Counted from the first letter of the stretch, positions 43,949 to 54,046 are shown. The stretch is DNA of 64,000 nucleotides from an uncultured Bacteroidales bacterium (GCA_947303395.1 CAMYYD010000008.1:62001-126000), one strand, 5' to 3'. The notes: a model not told the origin generated them from the sequence alone. A program made the numbers and translations.

Positions 43949-43970
43949 GGTTTACACACTCTATGTGTTA

Positions 43971-44675
43971 TTATCTCCTATTGTTCCAATTTTGCCAACG
44001 ATTCAAGTTTTGAGACGCCCAATACCCTTGCCAATAGCTATTAATCTGAGCATTTCTCTGACCGGCATTTTGGTTGGCCTTATACATATATTCTTTTGTT
44101 ATTTTATCAAGTCCCGATACTGATCCCGCCTGTGATAAAATCATAATAATTGCGTCATAATTTCTGTCGGATATTATTTCTGGAACTGTTGCAATTTTTA
44201 ATCTATTTCCATTATATTTAATTGTAATATATTTGAGTTGTGTATCACCGCTATAGTCAAAACAAACAGACAAATTTTTTAGAGGTCCATTTAATTCATT
44301 AGCACCTTGAGTCCTTATGAATACGAGACCATTAGAATATTTAAATGTGTCAATTAAATTGTTTGACGATGTAAGATTTAATATTTTTCTGCCAAGAGAT
44401 AAAGCCTCACCTTTGATGAAAAGATTTGAAATAGGTTTATTATTTAAAGAACAATCTACTTGTTTACCACAGGACGGACAAAACTTTATATTGTTCTCTA
44501 ATTTAGTGCCACAAGATGGACAAAACGAGATTTTTGTTATTGGGTAGGATGGTTCAGAATAGTTGTTATAAGTTGATTGTGTATAATTCGTTTGGTTGTT
44601 CCCTTTTGAATTTCTACCTTTTATGGCTTTTACTATAACTACTATTATTATTGTCCAAATAATTATACTTAACAT
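43971..44675 (-). CDS. membrane-anchored double zinc-ribbon protein
   Basis: A 234-residue protein with an N-terminal signal anchor (about 1-17, SIIIWTIIIVVIVKAI), an Asn/Ser/Tyr-rich linker, and two zinc-ribbon halves at about 52-72, CPSCGTKL and CPSCGKQV, which together make one four-cysteine zinc site. The remaining 150 residues are a mixed domain ending in an Asn/Trp/Gln-rich tail (NSYWQGYWASQNLNRWQNW). I do not recognise a family. It is the last gene of a four-gene operon with lipoproteins. A cytoplasmic ribbon on a membrane anchor could recruit a partner; that is a guess. Confidence 0.65.
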   Translation of the reverse strand: MLSIIIWTIIIVVIVKAIKGRNSKGNNQTNYTQSTYNNYSEPSYPITKISFCPSCGTKLENNIKFCPSCGKQVDCSLNNKPISNLFIKGEALSLGRKILNLTSSNNLIDTFKYSNGLVFIRTQGANELNGPLKNLSVCFDYSGDTQLKYITIKYNGNRLKIATVPEIISDRNYDAIIMILSQAGSVSGLDKITKEYMYKANQNAGQRNAQINSYWQGYWASQNLNRWQNWNNRR

Positions 44676-44689
44676 AATTCTATTATTTT

Positions 44690-45328
44690 TTAGAATTTCT
44701 TTTCTTTCACTGCTTTATTATAATTTTCTTTAGCCCTCTGTTTAGGCTCATCAGAGTACTCAAAGTTGTATTCGTCGCTACTAAAAGTATGGGTATCGTG
44801 CAAAGTTTTTGTGAGTGTTGGCTTATACATTTCCAACAATTTTTCAGCCAAATATTGGTTACGGACAGCAATAGCCCGATTTAAAACTCCATCCAGCATT
44901 TGATTGTATTTTGCAGCTTGCAACATGTACTCTTCGTTGCTTTTTATTATTTTTTTAACACGCGTAACCCCTATAACTGGAGAACCATAAAAACCATAAT
45001 CCGCAATTAATTGCACAATTCTGTCTGAAGCCTCAAAAGAATTGTCATTAAGCAAATATGTCACTTCCGCATTAAAAACTTTGGCGTGATATAATTTATA
45101 ATCATCCTCTTCATTATTCCACCAACGTTCATTTTTGTCCTCAAAACGTTTCAACCATTTATGCGCTTTTCTGAAATCTTTTTCAACGAGAGCATTATCT
45201 ATTTTGCTTTCAATTCTTTCATAACTGTTTAAATAGCTATACAACTTGTATGCTCCATAAAACGCAATATGAATTACAACTAAAATAATTATAACCTTAA
45301 GGCATCCTTTTTCATCAATTAAGCTCAT
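44690..45328 (-). CDS. membrane-anchored hypothetical protein
   Basis: A 212-residue protein with one N-terminal membrane helix (about 10-27, LKVIIILVVIHIAFYGAY) and a helical body with charged heptad-like stretches (VEKDFRKAHKWLKRFEDKNERW; NRAIAVRNQYLAEKLLEM). The helices are TPR-like in length but no consensus TPR is clear. No family recognised. It is the third gene in the operon 47578 to 43971, with 13- and 14-base gaps on its two sides. Function unknown. Confidence 0.6.
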   Translation of the reverse strand: MSLIDEKGCLKVIIILVVIHIAFYGAYKLYSYLNSYERIESKIDNALVEKDFRKAHKWLKRFEDKNERWWNNEEDDYKLYHAKVFNAEVTYLLNDNSFEASDRIVQLIADYGFYGSPVIGVTRVKKIIKSNEEYMLQAAKYNQMLDGVLNRAIAVRNQYLAEKLLEMYKPTLTKTLHDTHTFSSDEYNFEYSDEPKQRAKENYNKAVKEKKF

Positions 45329-45341
45329 ATTTTTTTTTAAT

Positions 45342-46517
45342 TTAAATTAATAATCCTAAAACTCCTAAAATCTTTACACCTGATGTAAAAATTGTAACGG
45401 TTTTATCCATTATATCATTAATATTCCTTTTATTTGATTTATTTTGACCTTCAAGCTCCGCCGTTTGTCTTTGTGCTTCCATCTGATTATGAATAACCAA
45501 AGCTTCGCTTGCTTTAAGATTAGTCTCGGCATTAATGCGTTCTATTGCCAAATTTTCATTTTCCATAAACATTTCATGAGCGCGTTTTGCATCCTCAACA
45601 TCAATACAATGCATGACATAGCTGTTAAAAGTACTGTCCGCTTTTGCATAAACACTTGATTTTGGAGAAATAAGCCTCATATATGCCCCTGCTTCCGGAT
45701 TATATTTGTCACTAACAGCCATAGCATCAAGCATTACATAATAATAATCTGTGCTGAATTTGTCATATACTTCATCAAGATATTTTTGGGCAGCTGCAAA
45801 ACATGTTTTCGCATCTCGAGGAATAGACTGCAACAACGCATACGCTTTGTCGTATTCCTCCAACTGTACTTGCCGACTAATTTGTGATATTACAGTTGCT
45901 TTATTCGCCTCATACCAACTGATAATCTTTTTTGATGTCTCATTTATAAAAACCTGGATATCATTATTGTTTTCAATTGATAGAATTGCATTAACGCTCG
46001 CCGATTCATCCGTATTCCCCACACCGGTAACATCTTGAGAAAAACAACCAAAAACATCTCCTGTCAATATATTTGCAATATAAAAGCTTATGTTATAAGC
46101 AACATAGTTTTTCTTCGGAATCGTACTGGTAATTCCTTTTCGAGTAGAAGTTATTACCCCGGCGAACACAAACGACGGATCTCCGCCATACCCCGCCACC
46201 CCATTTTCAGCTGTTATTTGAAGCATCCGAGTCGCCATAACCTCCGCCGATTGCATTGTAAAATCTTCAGTAATTTTAGGCACCCTTATTGTCAGTTTAA
46301 CTGCATTTTTATATTCGGCTGGTGTCAAAAGCATGTTTAATTCTTTGCGTTTTTGGGCGATAGCCGCCTGCCTTTGCTCGTCTGACATAACACTGCTTTT
46401 AGGTTGTGGATTGTACGTTACCCCCTGAGGCTGCTCGTTTTCCTGACAAGCAAAGCACATTAGAACAATGCCCCAAAGAAACAGTATAATAACACTGAAA
46501 ACTGTTGGTCTTTTCAT
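45342..46517 (-). CDS. lipoprotein with LPP20-like and helical domains
   Basis: A 391-residue predicted lipoprotein: signal peptide with lipobox LMCFAC (Cys near residue 24). A beta-rich block (about 75-210) includes TMQSAEVMATRMLQITAEN and is followed by helical repeats (EYDKAYALLQSIPRDAKTCF and EVYDKFSTDYYYVMLDAM) and a coiled-coil end (ASEALVIHNQMEAQRQTAEL) with a short C-terminal hydrophobic segment. The N-terminal part looks related to LPP20-type proteins, and the upstream gene product (DUF6175-like) is similar in style. It starts eight bases after that gene. Function unknown. Confidence 0.65.
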   Translation of the reverse strand: MKRPTVFSVIILFLWGIVLMCFACQENEQPQGVTYNPQPKSSVMSDEQRQAAIAQKRKELNMLLTPAEYKNAVKLTIRVPKITEDFTMQSAEVMATRMLQITAENGVAGYGGDPSFVFAGVITSTRKGITSTIPKKNYVAYNISFYIANILTGDVFGCFSQDVTGVGNTDESASVNAILSIENNNDIQVFINETSKKIISWYEANKATVISQISRQVQLEEYDKAYALLQSIPRDAKTCFAAAQKYLDEVYDKFSTDYYYVMLDAMAVSDKYNPEAGAYMRLISPKSSVYAKADSTFNSYVMHCIDVEDAKRAHEMFMENENLAIERINAETNLKASEALVIHNQMEAQRQTAELEGQNKSNKRNINDIMDKTVTIFTSGVKILGVLGLLI

Positions 46518-46525
46518 AATACAAT

Positions 46526-47578
46526 TTATAATCCGTTAATCATTATATGAACGTTTCCTAATCCTTGAGCTTTATTAGAGCATTTAACTCCACACTCACT
46601 ACGAAATGTTTTTATCATTTCTCTTGCCCAATTATAAGAACTATATTGTGTGCCATCTGATTTCAGGACAGGAATTCTAACATTGACAAAATATAACTCG
46701 TAATCCGTGTTCGTCTGCATTTTATAGGTGCCTTTTTTAGCGTGAAAATCCATATAATCCATAATCCAATCGCTGTATGTATCTCCAGTAATAGACTCAC
46801 TTGACAAATTGATATTTGATTTTGGTGAAACAGTAATACGAACCGTTATTTCACGACCATTGGTGACAATATCCTTGAAATACTTACCAATTTCTCTTTC
46901 TATATCCTTAATATTTTTACAAAACGATTGCACAAAAGTCGTAACAATATCTTTAGTAGATGTTTCTTTTATCGTCTTTGAAGAAAATGCCTTGTTAGTA
47001 TATGCATCAAAAGCTGTAATAGTGTATGATATGTTTTTCTTAAAATTTGGATCCATTACGTCTATTTTGCTGGCGTAATCAAGTTCAATAATTATGTCTG
47101 GCGATGCTGTTTGCAGCAATAAAGTCTTAGCATCCTGCGCAACTCCATCTGCTAAATTTGTCGCCTCCCTGTTTTGAAGCTGTTTCAATGTTTGTTCAAG
47201 GTCATTCAACGGATAGTCCATTTGAACAAATTCATTTTGAATGATTGAAATAATGGCTTTATTGTCTTTGTTAGCCAATATATATTTGTTATAATCACGA
47301 TCCAAAAAACTGCCTCCGTTTATCGAGACTGTTTTAATTGCATCATATAAAAGCAAAAGATTATCACTTGGCAACACCATAATTGAGGGTTTTGCCTGTT
47401 CAATAGCGTTAACAACAGTGTTTTCTTTTATTTCAGCTGCATTTCCGTAATTTGTCAGTTTTTGTTGTTGACCGTTATTTTCACATGAATAGCTGATTAG
47501 CATAATCAACAAGCACATAGCGCTTGTTTTAAACGCAAAAAATATTTTATTGACCGTTCTTTTGTATTTTTCAATCAT
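46526..47578 (-). CDS. DUF6175-like lipoprotein, first gene of four-gene operon
   Basis: A 350-residue predicted lipoprotein with a signal peptide ending in a lipobox-like ISYSC (Cys near 32). The motif KPSIMVLPSDNLLLLY and later IIIELDYASKIDV resemble the DUF6175 family of Bacteroides, which I recall but could not check. The rest alternates beta strands and helices. It begins the operon 47578-43971 and is preceded by the second copy of a structured leader RNA (47616-47794), so its expression may be set by attenuation. Another ATG at codon 21 is also possible as start. Function unknown. Confidence 0.65.
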   Translation of the reverse strand: MIEKYKRTVNKIFFAFKTSAMCLLIMLISYSCENNGQQQKLTNYGNAAEIKENTVVNAIEQAKPSIMVLPSDNLLLLYDAIKTVSINGGSFLDRDYNKYILANKDNKAIISIIQNEFVQMDYPLNDLEQTLKQLQNREATNLADGVAQDAKTLLLQTASPDIIIELDYASKIDVMDPNFKKNISYTITAFDAYTNKAFSSKTIKETSTKDIVTTFVQSFCKNIKDIEREIGKYFKDIVTNGREITVRITVSPKSNINLSSESITGDTYSDWIMDYMDFHAKKGTYKMQTNTDYELYFVNVRIPVLKSDGTQYSSYNWAREMIKTFRSECGVKCSNKAQGLGNVHIMINGL

Positions 47579-47615
47579 TTTGTTATTCTTTTTGTATTAT
47601 CCAATTTTCCTTTTT

Positions 47616-47794
47616 GACAATAAAAAAAACCGTGAAACTTTTTGTTCTGAAACTGAGGTTCGGCAAAACCTTTACTACTGAACAAGAAAGCCCACGGCAA
47701 TCGTGAGCGTTTCTCCTTTCTTGAAGTAGTAAAGAACTAAAATTTGCCGATTTCAGTTTCAACAAGAAAAGCGAAAACGCCTTTTTATATGTCT
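47616..47794 (-). promoter_or_regulatory. structured leader RNA, copy 2 (candidate attenuator)
   Basis: Between a consensus promoter (47848-47877) and the DUF6175-like gene. P1 47649-47656/47753-47760, P2 47660-47667/47743-47750, P3 47671-47679/47725-47733, P4 47683-47690/47716-47723, P5 47690-47696/47702-47708. A GCG hairpin is near 47771-47780. The end CACGG plus eight Ts (47622-47634) can pair with CCGTG (47693-47697). Helix sequences differ from copy 1 while base-pairing is kept. P5 has a U-G pair only on the minus strand. Confidence 0.72.
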
Positions 47795-47847
47795 TTAAAT
47801 TCTTTTACTTTTTTCTGTTTCTTAATTACTTTTTAGATTTAACCCTG

Positions 47848-47877
47848 CAAAGATAGGGATTTTTTTGAACAAAACAA
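47848..47877 (-). promoter_or_regulatory. promoter of the leader copy 2 / lipoprotein operon
   Basis: TATCTTTG (47848-47855) with TTG (47875-47877) exactly 19 bases upstream, minus strand. Confidence 0.78.
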
Positions 47878-47922
47878 AATTATTTTGAAAATGTGGCTGA
47901 CATTTCGAAAAATACAAAATCC

Positions 47923-47979
47923 AACCGCCTTTGTAGTAGAGTAGCACCGTAATCGGGTTAGCAAACTACAAAGGCGGTT
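47923..47979 (-). terminator. long hairpin after the broken ORF6N gene
   Basis: Perfect 15-bp arms starting AACCGCC (47923-47937) and ending GGCGGTT (47965-47979), with a 27-base loop. The minus strand continues into a T-rich run. It lies 20 bases beyond the gene's final stop at 48000. Confidence 0.65.
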
Positions 47980-47999
47980 TCTATTTTTATATCTTCGTC

Positions 48000-48578
48000 C
48001 TAATATTCTCCGTTATCTCTCCGTTTTTGAATGGCATTATATCCTATTTCAGGCAATGGAGATTGTTGCATTCCAATTTGAGTAAGAGTTTCATAAACTT
48101 GTTCCAAATCTTGCTGAGAATCTTCAAGTGCCTTAACTCGCTGTTTTAAATCTTCAACATCTCTTTACGTTGCAATAAGTGGTAACGCATGACGAATAGC
48201 CACAAAAGCTCGTGTTATTTTAATACTCATGTCGACTGCAATTGAACTATGCAGAACGCTTGACAACATAAGTGCACCATGTTCAGTAAACGCCATTGGT
48301 AAAGCCGATTTTGGACGTTTTGCTCTTGATGTCATCACAAAATGTGATGAGATACTTGCCCATTCTTTTTCAGTAATTTTGAACATAAAATCATCAGGAA
48401 AACGTTTAATATTACGCTTTACAGCTTGATTTAGAGCACGTGTTTCAACTCTGTACAAATCTGCTAAATCAAAATCAAGCATTACACGTAACCCTCGCAA
48501 TTCAAAAATCTTTTGTTTAATAGCTTCTAACCCATCATTAGGATTACATTCATTTTCGTAAAACTCATTGTTTGCCAT
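48000..48578 (-). pseudogene. ORF6N domain protein, split by in-frame TAA
   Basis: Residues 1-137 carry an ORF6N domain (ELRGLRVMLDFDLADLYRVE; LNQAVKRNIKRFPDDF; AFTEHGALMLSSVLHS). A TAA at 48165-48167 ends the open part, but the same frame continues for 54 codons (RDVEDLKQRVKALEDSQQDL and TQIGMQQSPLPEIGY) to a TAG at 48000-48002, a typical ORF6N coiled-coil tail. Replacing the TAA by one sense codon would restore a 192-residue protein. This is the second ORF6N gene in the window broken by TAA right after the ORF6N domain. The N-terminal part could still fold alone. Confidence 0.82.
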
Positions 48579-48741
48579 ACTTTATATTTTTAATTGTTAA
48601 ACAATATAATCACTTCGCTATTCTGCGAATTCTCATCCCATTATTTCTGTTTTACGATGCTCTTTTAGTTTCGATTCTAATTCAAGTGCAAAATTATAAA
48701 AAAAACTTCAAACTCCACACTACAAACTTCAAACTATTTTG

Positions 48742-48749
48742 TATCTTTG
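48742..48749 (+). promoter_or_regulatory. promoter of purL
   Basis: TATCTTTG, 20 bases before the ATG at 48770. No TTG at the expected -33 spacing. Confidence 0.65.
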
Positions 48750-48769
48750 CGCCTTGAAAAATTAATACC

Positions 48770-51700
48770 ATGATAATCTTTTTCAAAACCCGTCAGAACA
48801 CTGTCATCGCTGTTGAAAGCGTTGAAAATCACAATGATAACGATATCAAAAAATTTAACTGGCTCTTCGGCGACGCCACAAAAATTGAAGAAAATGTCGT
48901 CAAAGGCTTCTTCTTCGGTCCACGCCGCGAGATGATAACCCCTTGGAGCACCAACGCCGTCGAAATAACTCAAAACATGGGCATTCGCGGCGTTTCTCGT
49001 ATCGAGGAATTCCATCCCGTCGAGGAAAACGACAACAGCTTCGACCCGATGCTGCAAAACAAATACCACGACCTCGACCAGAACGTGTTTTTCATCGACC
49101 GCAAGCCTGAGCCGCTGAAATATATCACCGACATCGACGCCTACAACAACGAGGAAGGTCTCGCACTCAGCCAGGAAGAGATTGATTATCTGAAAGGTAT
49201 AAGCAAAAAGATAGGCCGCGCCCTCACCGACTCGGAGGTCTACGGCTTCGCACAGGTCAACTCGGAGCACTGCCGCCACAAAATCTTCAACGGCACCTTT
49301 ATTATTAATGGCAAGGAGATGCCCGACACTCTCTTCGCGCTCATCAAGAAGACCTCGAAAACCAACACCAACCGCCTCGTTTCGGCCTACAAAGACAACG
49401 TCGCCTTCATCCTCGGACCGAAGGTCGAACAGTTTGCGCCGGCAACACAGCATAAAGCCGACTTCTTCAAAATCAAAGATATAGACACTGTTATTTCTGT
49501 TAAAGCAGAAACACATAACTTCCCAACCACTGTCGAGCCGTTCAACGGAGCAGCTACTGGCACCGGCGGTGAGATTCGTGACCGTCTTGCTGGCGGTAGA
49601 GGCTCGATTCCGTTGGCAGGAACAGCTGTTTACATGACTTGCTACCCTCGTAACGACGAAAGTCGCGAGTGGGAAGACAACTTCAAGGCGCGTCCGTGGC
49701 TCTACCAGACCCCTGAAGAGCTGCTCATCAAGGCTTCGAACGGCGCATCTGACTTCGGAAACAAGTTCGGACAGCCGCTCATCAACGGATCGCTCCTCAC
49801 CTTCGAACATAGCGAAAACGACAATAAAACCAACGACTACGGCTACGACAAGGTCATCATGCTCGCAGGCGGCATCGGATTTGCTCCAGCCGACGACAGC
49901 ATGAAGGAAGACCCTGAGCCGGGCGACCTCATCATCGTTCTTGGCGGCGATAACTACCGCATCGGAATGGGCGGCGCCGCGGTCTCGAGCGTGGGTACAG
50001 GTCAGTATTCCAACGCCATCGAGCTCAACGCCGTGCAGCGTGCCAACCCTGAGATGCAGAAACGTGTGGCTAACGTCATCCGCGCCATGGTGGAGAACGA
50101 CAGCAACCCAGTTCGTTCGATCCACGACCACGGCGCCGGCGGTCACCTCAACTGCCTCAGCGAGCTCATCGACAAGAGCGGCGGCACAGTTTACGTCGAT
50201 AACCTTCCTGTCGGCGACCCTACACTTTCCGACAAGGAAATCATCGGAAACGAGTCGCAGGAACGTATGGGACTCCTTGTAAACAAACAAGATACGGAGA
50301 TCATCCGCCAGACTGCTGAACGCGAGCGCGCACCTTATTATATGGTTGGCGAATCGACCGACGACCAGCGTTTGAGATTTGTCCGCAAAAACGGCGTAAA
50401 TCCTATCGATCTGAGTCTTTCCGACTTCTTCGGAAGCGCTCCAAAGACCGTTTTGACCGACAACGACGTCGATTACAAATTCAAGAAAGTTGAATATCAA
50501 AATAATAAATTCGAAGATTACCTCAAGAAGGTGCTTCAGCTCGAAGGCGTAGCTTGCAAAGACTGGCTCACTAACAAGGTTGACCGCTCGGTTACAGGTC
50601 GCGTCGCCTTGCAGCAGTGCGCCGGCGAGGTGCAGCTTCCACTCACCGACCTTGGCATCATGGCACTTGACTATCAAGGTGTTAGAGGCATCGGAACAGC
50701 ACTCGGACACGCTCCTGCAGCAGCTTTGATAAGCCCTGAAGCAGGCTCGAGACTCTCTGTGGCTGAGTCACTTACCAACTTGGTTTGGGCACCTATCGAA
50801 GAAAACCTCAAAGGCGTTTCGTTGAGCGCCAACTGGATGTGGCCAGCCAAGAACCAGGGCGAGAACGCACGACTTTATCGCGCCGTTAAAGCATTGAGCG
50901 ACTTCGTGTTAGCACTTGGCATCAACGTCCCGACAGGTAAAGACTCGCTCTCGATGACGCAGAAATACAAAAACGGTCAGAAGGTCCTTGCTCCTGGCAC
51001 CGTCATAGTGACAGCAGCAGGCGAAGTCACCGACATCCGTAAAGCTGTTAAGCCAGTGGTTGTCAACGACAAAGACAGCGAAATTCTGTACATCGACTTC
51101 TCGAAAGACGCATTCAAACTCGGAGGCAGCAGCTTCGCGCAGATCATCAACAGAGTCGGTGAAAGCACACCAGATATCGTTGATACTGAATACTTTAAGA
51201 AGTGCTTCAACACCTTACAGAAACTCCTCGAGCAGAAACTCGTCCTCGCAGGTCACGACGTGTCGGCAGGCGGCTTGATCACCACCTTGCTTGAGATGAC
51301 ATTCGCCAACAACGAAGGCGGCATGGACATCGACCTAAGCGCACTCGGCAACGACCTCATCAGCGTAGCGTTCAGCGAGCAACCAGCTGTCGTTATCCAA
51401 GTTAAAGATAAGAAAGCCAAGGAGTTACTCGATAAAGAAGGCATCAAATATGCTGTCATCGGAAAGCCAAACAGCAAGCGCAGCATCAATCTTAAGAAAG
51501 ACAAAGAGTCTTATGAATTGGATATCAATGCTTTGCGCAACCTTTGGTACAAGAGTTCATATCTCTTAGACAGGAAACAAAGTGGCGAGGCGAAGGCTAA
51601 AGAGCGTTTCGAAAACTATAAGAATCAGGCACTTAAGTTTGATTTCGGCAGCTTCACCGGCAAGGCCAAGGATTTGGGCATCGACATGCACCGTCGCACT

Positions 51701-52462
51701 CCTACAGGCGTGAAGGCAGCTATAATCCGTGAGAAAGGCTGCCAATGTGACCGCGAGATGGCTTACGCACTCTACACTGCCGGCTTCGATGTCAAGGACG
51801 TGCACATGACCGACCTCGTAAGCGGCCGCGAAGACCTCAGCGACGTGAATATGATAGTGTTTGTTGGCGGTTTCAGCAACTCCGACGTTCTCGGTTCGGC
51901 AAAAGGCTGGGCTGGAGCGTTCCTCTTCAACGAGAAGGCACGCATGGCTCTCGAGAACTTCTACAAACGTCCGGATACCATGAGTCTCGGCGTCTGCAAC
52001 GGCTGCCAGCTCATGACCGAGCTTAACCTCATCTACCCTGACCATGACAAGCATCCGCGCATGATTCACAACGACTCGCATAAGTTCGAGTCGGGATTCG
52101 TGAACGTGAACATCGCCGACAGCAACAGCATCATGCTTTCGAGCCTCAAAGGCCGTCGTCTCGGTGTGTGGATCGCCCACGGCGAGGGCAAGTTCAACTT
52201 CCCATACGGCAAGGAGAAATACAACATCGCGTTGACCTACAGCTATGACGGATACCCAGCCAATCCTAACGGTTCGCCATGGTCCGTGGCCGGCATCTGC
52301 TCTGCCGACGGCCGTCATCTCGCGATGATGCCTCACCTCGAAAGAGCGTTCCTCCCATGGCAGTGGGCTTACTATCCGCAGAACCGCAAAGACGATGAAG
52401 TGGCGCCGTGGATTGAAGCGTTTGTGAATGCAAAAGAATGGATTAAGAAAAATAAAAAGTAG
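48770..52462 (+). CDS. purL: phosphoribosylformylglycinamidine synthase, single-chain form
   Basis: A 1230-residue cytoplasmic enzyme of purine synthesis (FGAR + Gln + ATP to FGAM). The single chain holds the PurS-like N-terminal part, two AIRS-type halves with the ATP-binding domain (motif [24 protein letters not shown]), and a C-terminal class I glutamine amidotransferase domain with the nucleophile in [10 protein letters not shown] (Cys near 1075) and the His in IAHGEGKF (about 1137). Long PurL proteins of about 1230-1300 residues are usual in Bacteroidetes and gamma-proteobacteria. The stop touches the stop of the convergent YhcG gene. Confidence 0.97.
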   Translation: MIIFFKTRQNTVIAVESVENHNDNDIKKFNWLFGDATKIEENVVKGFFFGPRREMITPWSTNAVEITQNMGIRGVSRIEEFHPVEENDNSFDPMLQNKYHDLDQNVFFIDRKPEPLKYITDIDAYNNEEGLALSQEEIDYLKGISKKIGRALTDSEVYGFAQVNSEHCRHKIFNGTFIINGKEMPDTLFALIKKTSKTNTNRLVSAYKDNVAFILGPKVEQFAPATQHKADFFKIKDIDTVISVKAETHNFPTTVEPFNGAATGTGGEIRDRLAGGRGSIPLAGTAVYMTCYPRNDESREWEDNFKARPWLYQTPEELLIKASNGASDFGNKFGQPLINGSLLTFEHSENDNKTNDYGYDKVIMLAGGIGFAPADDSMKEDPEPGDLIIVLGGDNYRIGMGGAAVSSVGTGQYSNAIELNAVQRANPEMQKRVANVIRAMVENDSNPVRSIHDHGAGGHLNCLSELIDKSGGTVYVDNLPVGDPTLSDKEIIGNESQERMGLLVNKQDTEIIRQTAERERAPYYMVGESTDDQRLRFVRKNGVNPIDLSLSDFFGSAPKTVLTDNDVDYKFKKVEYQNNKFEDYLKKVLQLEGVACKDWLTNKVDRSVTGRVALQQCAGEVQLPLTDLGIMALDYQGVRGIGTALGHAPAAALISPEAGSRLSVAESLTNLVWAPIEENLKGVSLSANWMWPAKNQGENARLYRAVKALSDFVLALGINVPTGKDSLSMTQKYKNGQKVLAPGTVIVTAAGEVTDIRKAVKPVVVNDKDSEILYIDFSKDAFKLGGSSFAQIINRVGESTPDIVDTEYFKKCFNTLQKLLEQKLVLAGHDVSAGGLITTLLEMTFANNEGGMDIDLSALGNDLISVAFSEQPAVVIQVKDKKAKELLDKEGIKYAVIGKPNSKRSINLKKDKESYELDINALRNLWYKSSYLLDRKQSGEAKAKERFENYKNQALKFDFGSFTGKAKDLGIDMHRRTPTGVKAAIIREKGCQCDREMAYALYTAGFDVKDVHMTDLVSGREDLSDVNMIVFVGGFSNSDVLGSAKGWAGAFLFNEKARMALENFYKRPDTMSLGVCNGCQLMTELNLIYPDHDKHPRMIHNDSHKFESGFVNVNIADSNSIMLSSLKGRRLGVWIAHGEGKFNFPYGKEKYNIALTYSYDGYPANPNGSPWSVAGICSADGRHLAMMPHLERAFLPWQWAYYPQNRKDDEVAPWIEAFVNAKEWIKKNKK

Positions 52463-53575
52463 TTATATCAGCTTCTTCAAATCCTCCATATCCGGCAAGG
52501 CTTCCCGAAGTCTTGCCGGAAGTTCTTTTGATGTACGATAAGTCGCGACACCCATTGGTTTCGAGGTATCTGAAAACGATAGTTGTACAATCTCTTCATT
52601 TTTCGATTTACACAAAATTATTCCAATTGACGGATTCTCATCTGGGAGTTTCACATATTTATCCAATGCTGCAAGATAAAAATTGAGTTTCCCAGTATAT
52701 TCAGGCTTAAACTCACCTCTTTTTAATTCAAAAGCCACCAAGCTTCTCAGCTTACGCGAATAAAAAAGCAGATCGACGAAATATTCCTTTCCTGCCACTT
52801 CCACTCGGAACTGATTGCCGATGTAAGCGAAATCGGAACCAAAAGCCATTATAAAATTCTTGATATTTCTGATGATCTCGTTTTCAATAACACGTTCATC
52901 AACTACATCATCATTTTCAACATCAACAAAATCAATCACATAGTTATCTTTAAATGACTGCAGTGCCTTTTGTTTAAACTTCGATTCATTGAGAGTTGTC
53001 TCAAAATTAGTCTGATGAATTTTGCCTTCTTTCTCGTAAAGGTTTTCGTTGATGTGGTATCTTGTTGTATCAACATCCCAGAACTCAGATGCACATCTTC
53101 TGATATAAAACAATCGCTCTTTAAATGATTTAGTTTTCGATAATATTACATTATGATTCGTAAAACTAACATTTAAAAAAGCATTCAAATCGTCGTCGGT
53201 AAATTCGTCAGTTGACAACTGACGAATTTCTAACTCTTTGACTATTATCCGATTAAAATCGTCAGTTGATAATTGACGATTTTCAAAAACATCTTCCCAA
53301 CCTTCATAAAAGAGCCTCATCAACTTAATATTTGTTTCTGAATACCCCCTTAATCCCGGCAATTCTTTTTGCAATAGCTCGGAAATGATTTTGATTGCAT
53401 TGCTGCCCCACTTTGCTGTACGGCTATTAATTGAAATGAACCTGCCGATGGCATAATTCAGATATAGCACTTCCTTATTGACGTGCTGTGCTGCGCGGTA
53501 ACGGCTTTTGGTTATCGCGTCTTTCATGGCTTTTACCGCCTCCATATAATCTTTTGTAATCATCAAAGATTCCAT
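52463..53575 (-). CDS. YhcG/DUF1016 PD-(D/E)XK nuclease family protein
   Basis: A 370-residue protein of the DUF1016/YhcG group, predicted nucleases often found near mobile DNA or defence genes. The N-terminal DUF1016_N part (RAAQHVNKEVLYLNYAIGRFI) is followed by the catalytic domain: FAYIGNQFRVEVAGKEYFVD, then FELKRGEFKPEY, with the Asp in YFVDLLFY and the ELK (about residue 275) as the PD-(D/E)XK residues. Complete by length. The substrate is unknown; a phage-defence or restriction role is only suggested by family distribution. It ends flush with purL. Confidence 0.88.
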   Translation of the reverse strand: MESLMITKDYMEAVKAMKDAITKSRYRAAQHVNKEVLYLNYAIGRFISINSRTAKWGSNAIKIISELLQKELPGLRGYSETNIKLMRLFYEGWEDVFENRQLSTDDFNRIIVKELEIRQLSTDEFTDDDLNAFLNVSFTNHNVILSKTKSFKERLFYIRRCASEFWDVDTTRYHINENLYEKEGKIHQTNFETTLNESKFKQKALQSFKDNYVIDFVDVENDDVVDERVIENEIIRNIKNFIMAFGSDFAYIGNQFRVEVAGKEYFVDLLFYSRKLRSLVAFELKRGEFKPEYTGKLNFYLAALDKYVKLPDENPSIGIILCKSKNEEIVQLSFSDTSKPMGVATYRTSKELPARLREALPDMEDLKKLI

Positions 53576-53714
53576 AAATCTATAATTAAACTGTTAAACA
53601 AATAAAACTATGATAACATCCACTTTATCGGAGTTTCATGATGCAAAAATACATAATTTTACCGACTTTATCAAGATTTTTTCAAATAATTTCTATTGTA
53701 TTTCGATTTTTTAC

Positions 53715-53722
53715 TATCTTTG
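53715..53722 (+). promoter_or_regulatory. promoter of leader copy 3
   Basis: TATCTTTG; a TTG at 53696-53698 is 16 bases upstream, shorter than usual. Transcription would begin about 20 bases before the leader element. Confidence 0.55.
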
Positions 53723-53748
53723 TAGCGTTGTTTGTCGTTGCAAACAGC

Positions 53749-53990
53749 AGACATATTAAGAAAAGGCGTTGTACTACGCTTTATCTGCGGCTACTCGAAT
53801 CTGGTAAATTCAAATCATCCGCAAGGTAGAGCAATTAGCGACGTTCACTTGTATGATTATACATTTTCCAAAATTTGTATATCTTACAGCGTGGGCTTCG
53901 GTGTTGCTTATCCTCGGATGATGGGCATACCAGAGCCTGAGTAGCGGGGTGAGCAAAGTTCTGACTCCCACGCTTCTTTTTTGTATGTTC
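53749..53990 (+). promoter_or_regulatory. structured leader RNA, copy 3 (candidate attenuator)
   Basis: In the 471-base gap before the 244-aa exported protein. P1 53790-53796/53939-53945, P2 53801-53806/53928-53933, P3 53816-53821/53915-53920, P4 53830-53834/53904-53908; 5' hairpin GCGT/ACGC at 53766-53779; loop strand GCGTGGG (53889-53895) pairs with CCCACGC (53967-53973), followed by TTCTTTTTT. It opens with AGACATA like the other two. The loop between P2 and P3 (AATTCAAAT) matches copy 1 (AATTTCAAAC). Confidence 0.7.
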
Positions 53991-54046
53991 CTAAACAATT
54001 GATTAACAAATTTCGGGATTGGGAGCTCCCATAAATGAGTAGGACT

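Noticed and set aside
47583..47765. 60-codon frame through leader copy 2
   Set aside because: It needs a TTG start, runs through the hairpin arms and has no counterpart in the other copies.
26919..48578. TAA as a reassigned or recoded codon, given two in-frame TAA in ORF6N genes
   Set aside because: Many other genes in the window end in TAA and have no open frame beyond, so the stop code is normal.
48734..50710. 658-codon open frame antisense to purL
   Set aside because: It is the mirror of purL's codon bias (GC-rich third positions) and has no recognisable domain. purL covers the same bases with full motif content.
53811..53945. GGTAGAGCAA, as in a tRNA D-arm, in leader copy 3
   Set aside because: No acceptor pairing or T-arm is seen at tRNA distances, and the same bases fit P3-P4 of the leader.
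53749..53990. Leader copies as retron or transposon ends
   Set aside because: No reverse transcriptase or transposase gene lies near any of the copies, and each copy is placed between a promoter and a start codon.
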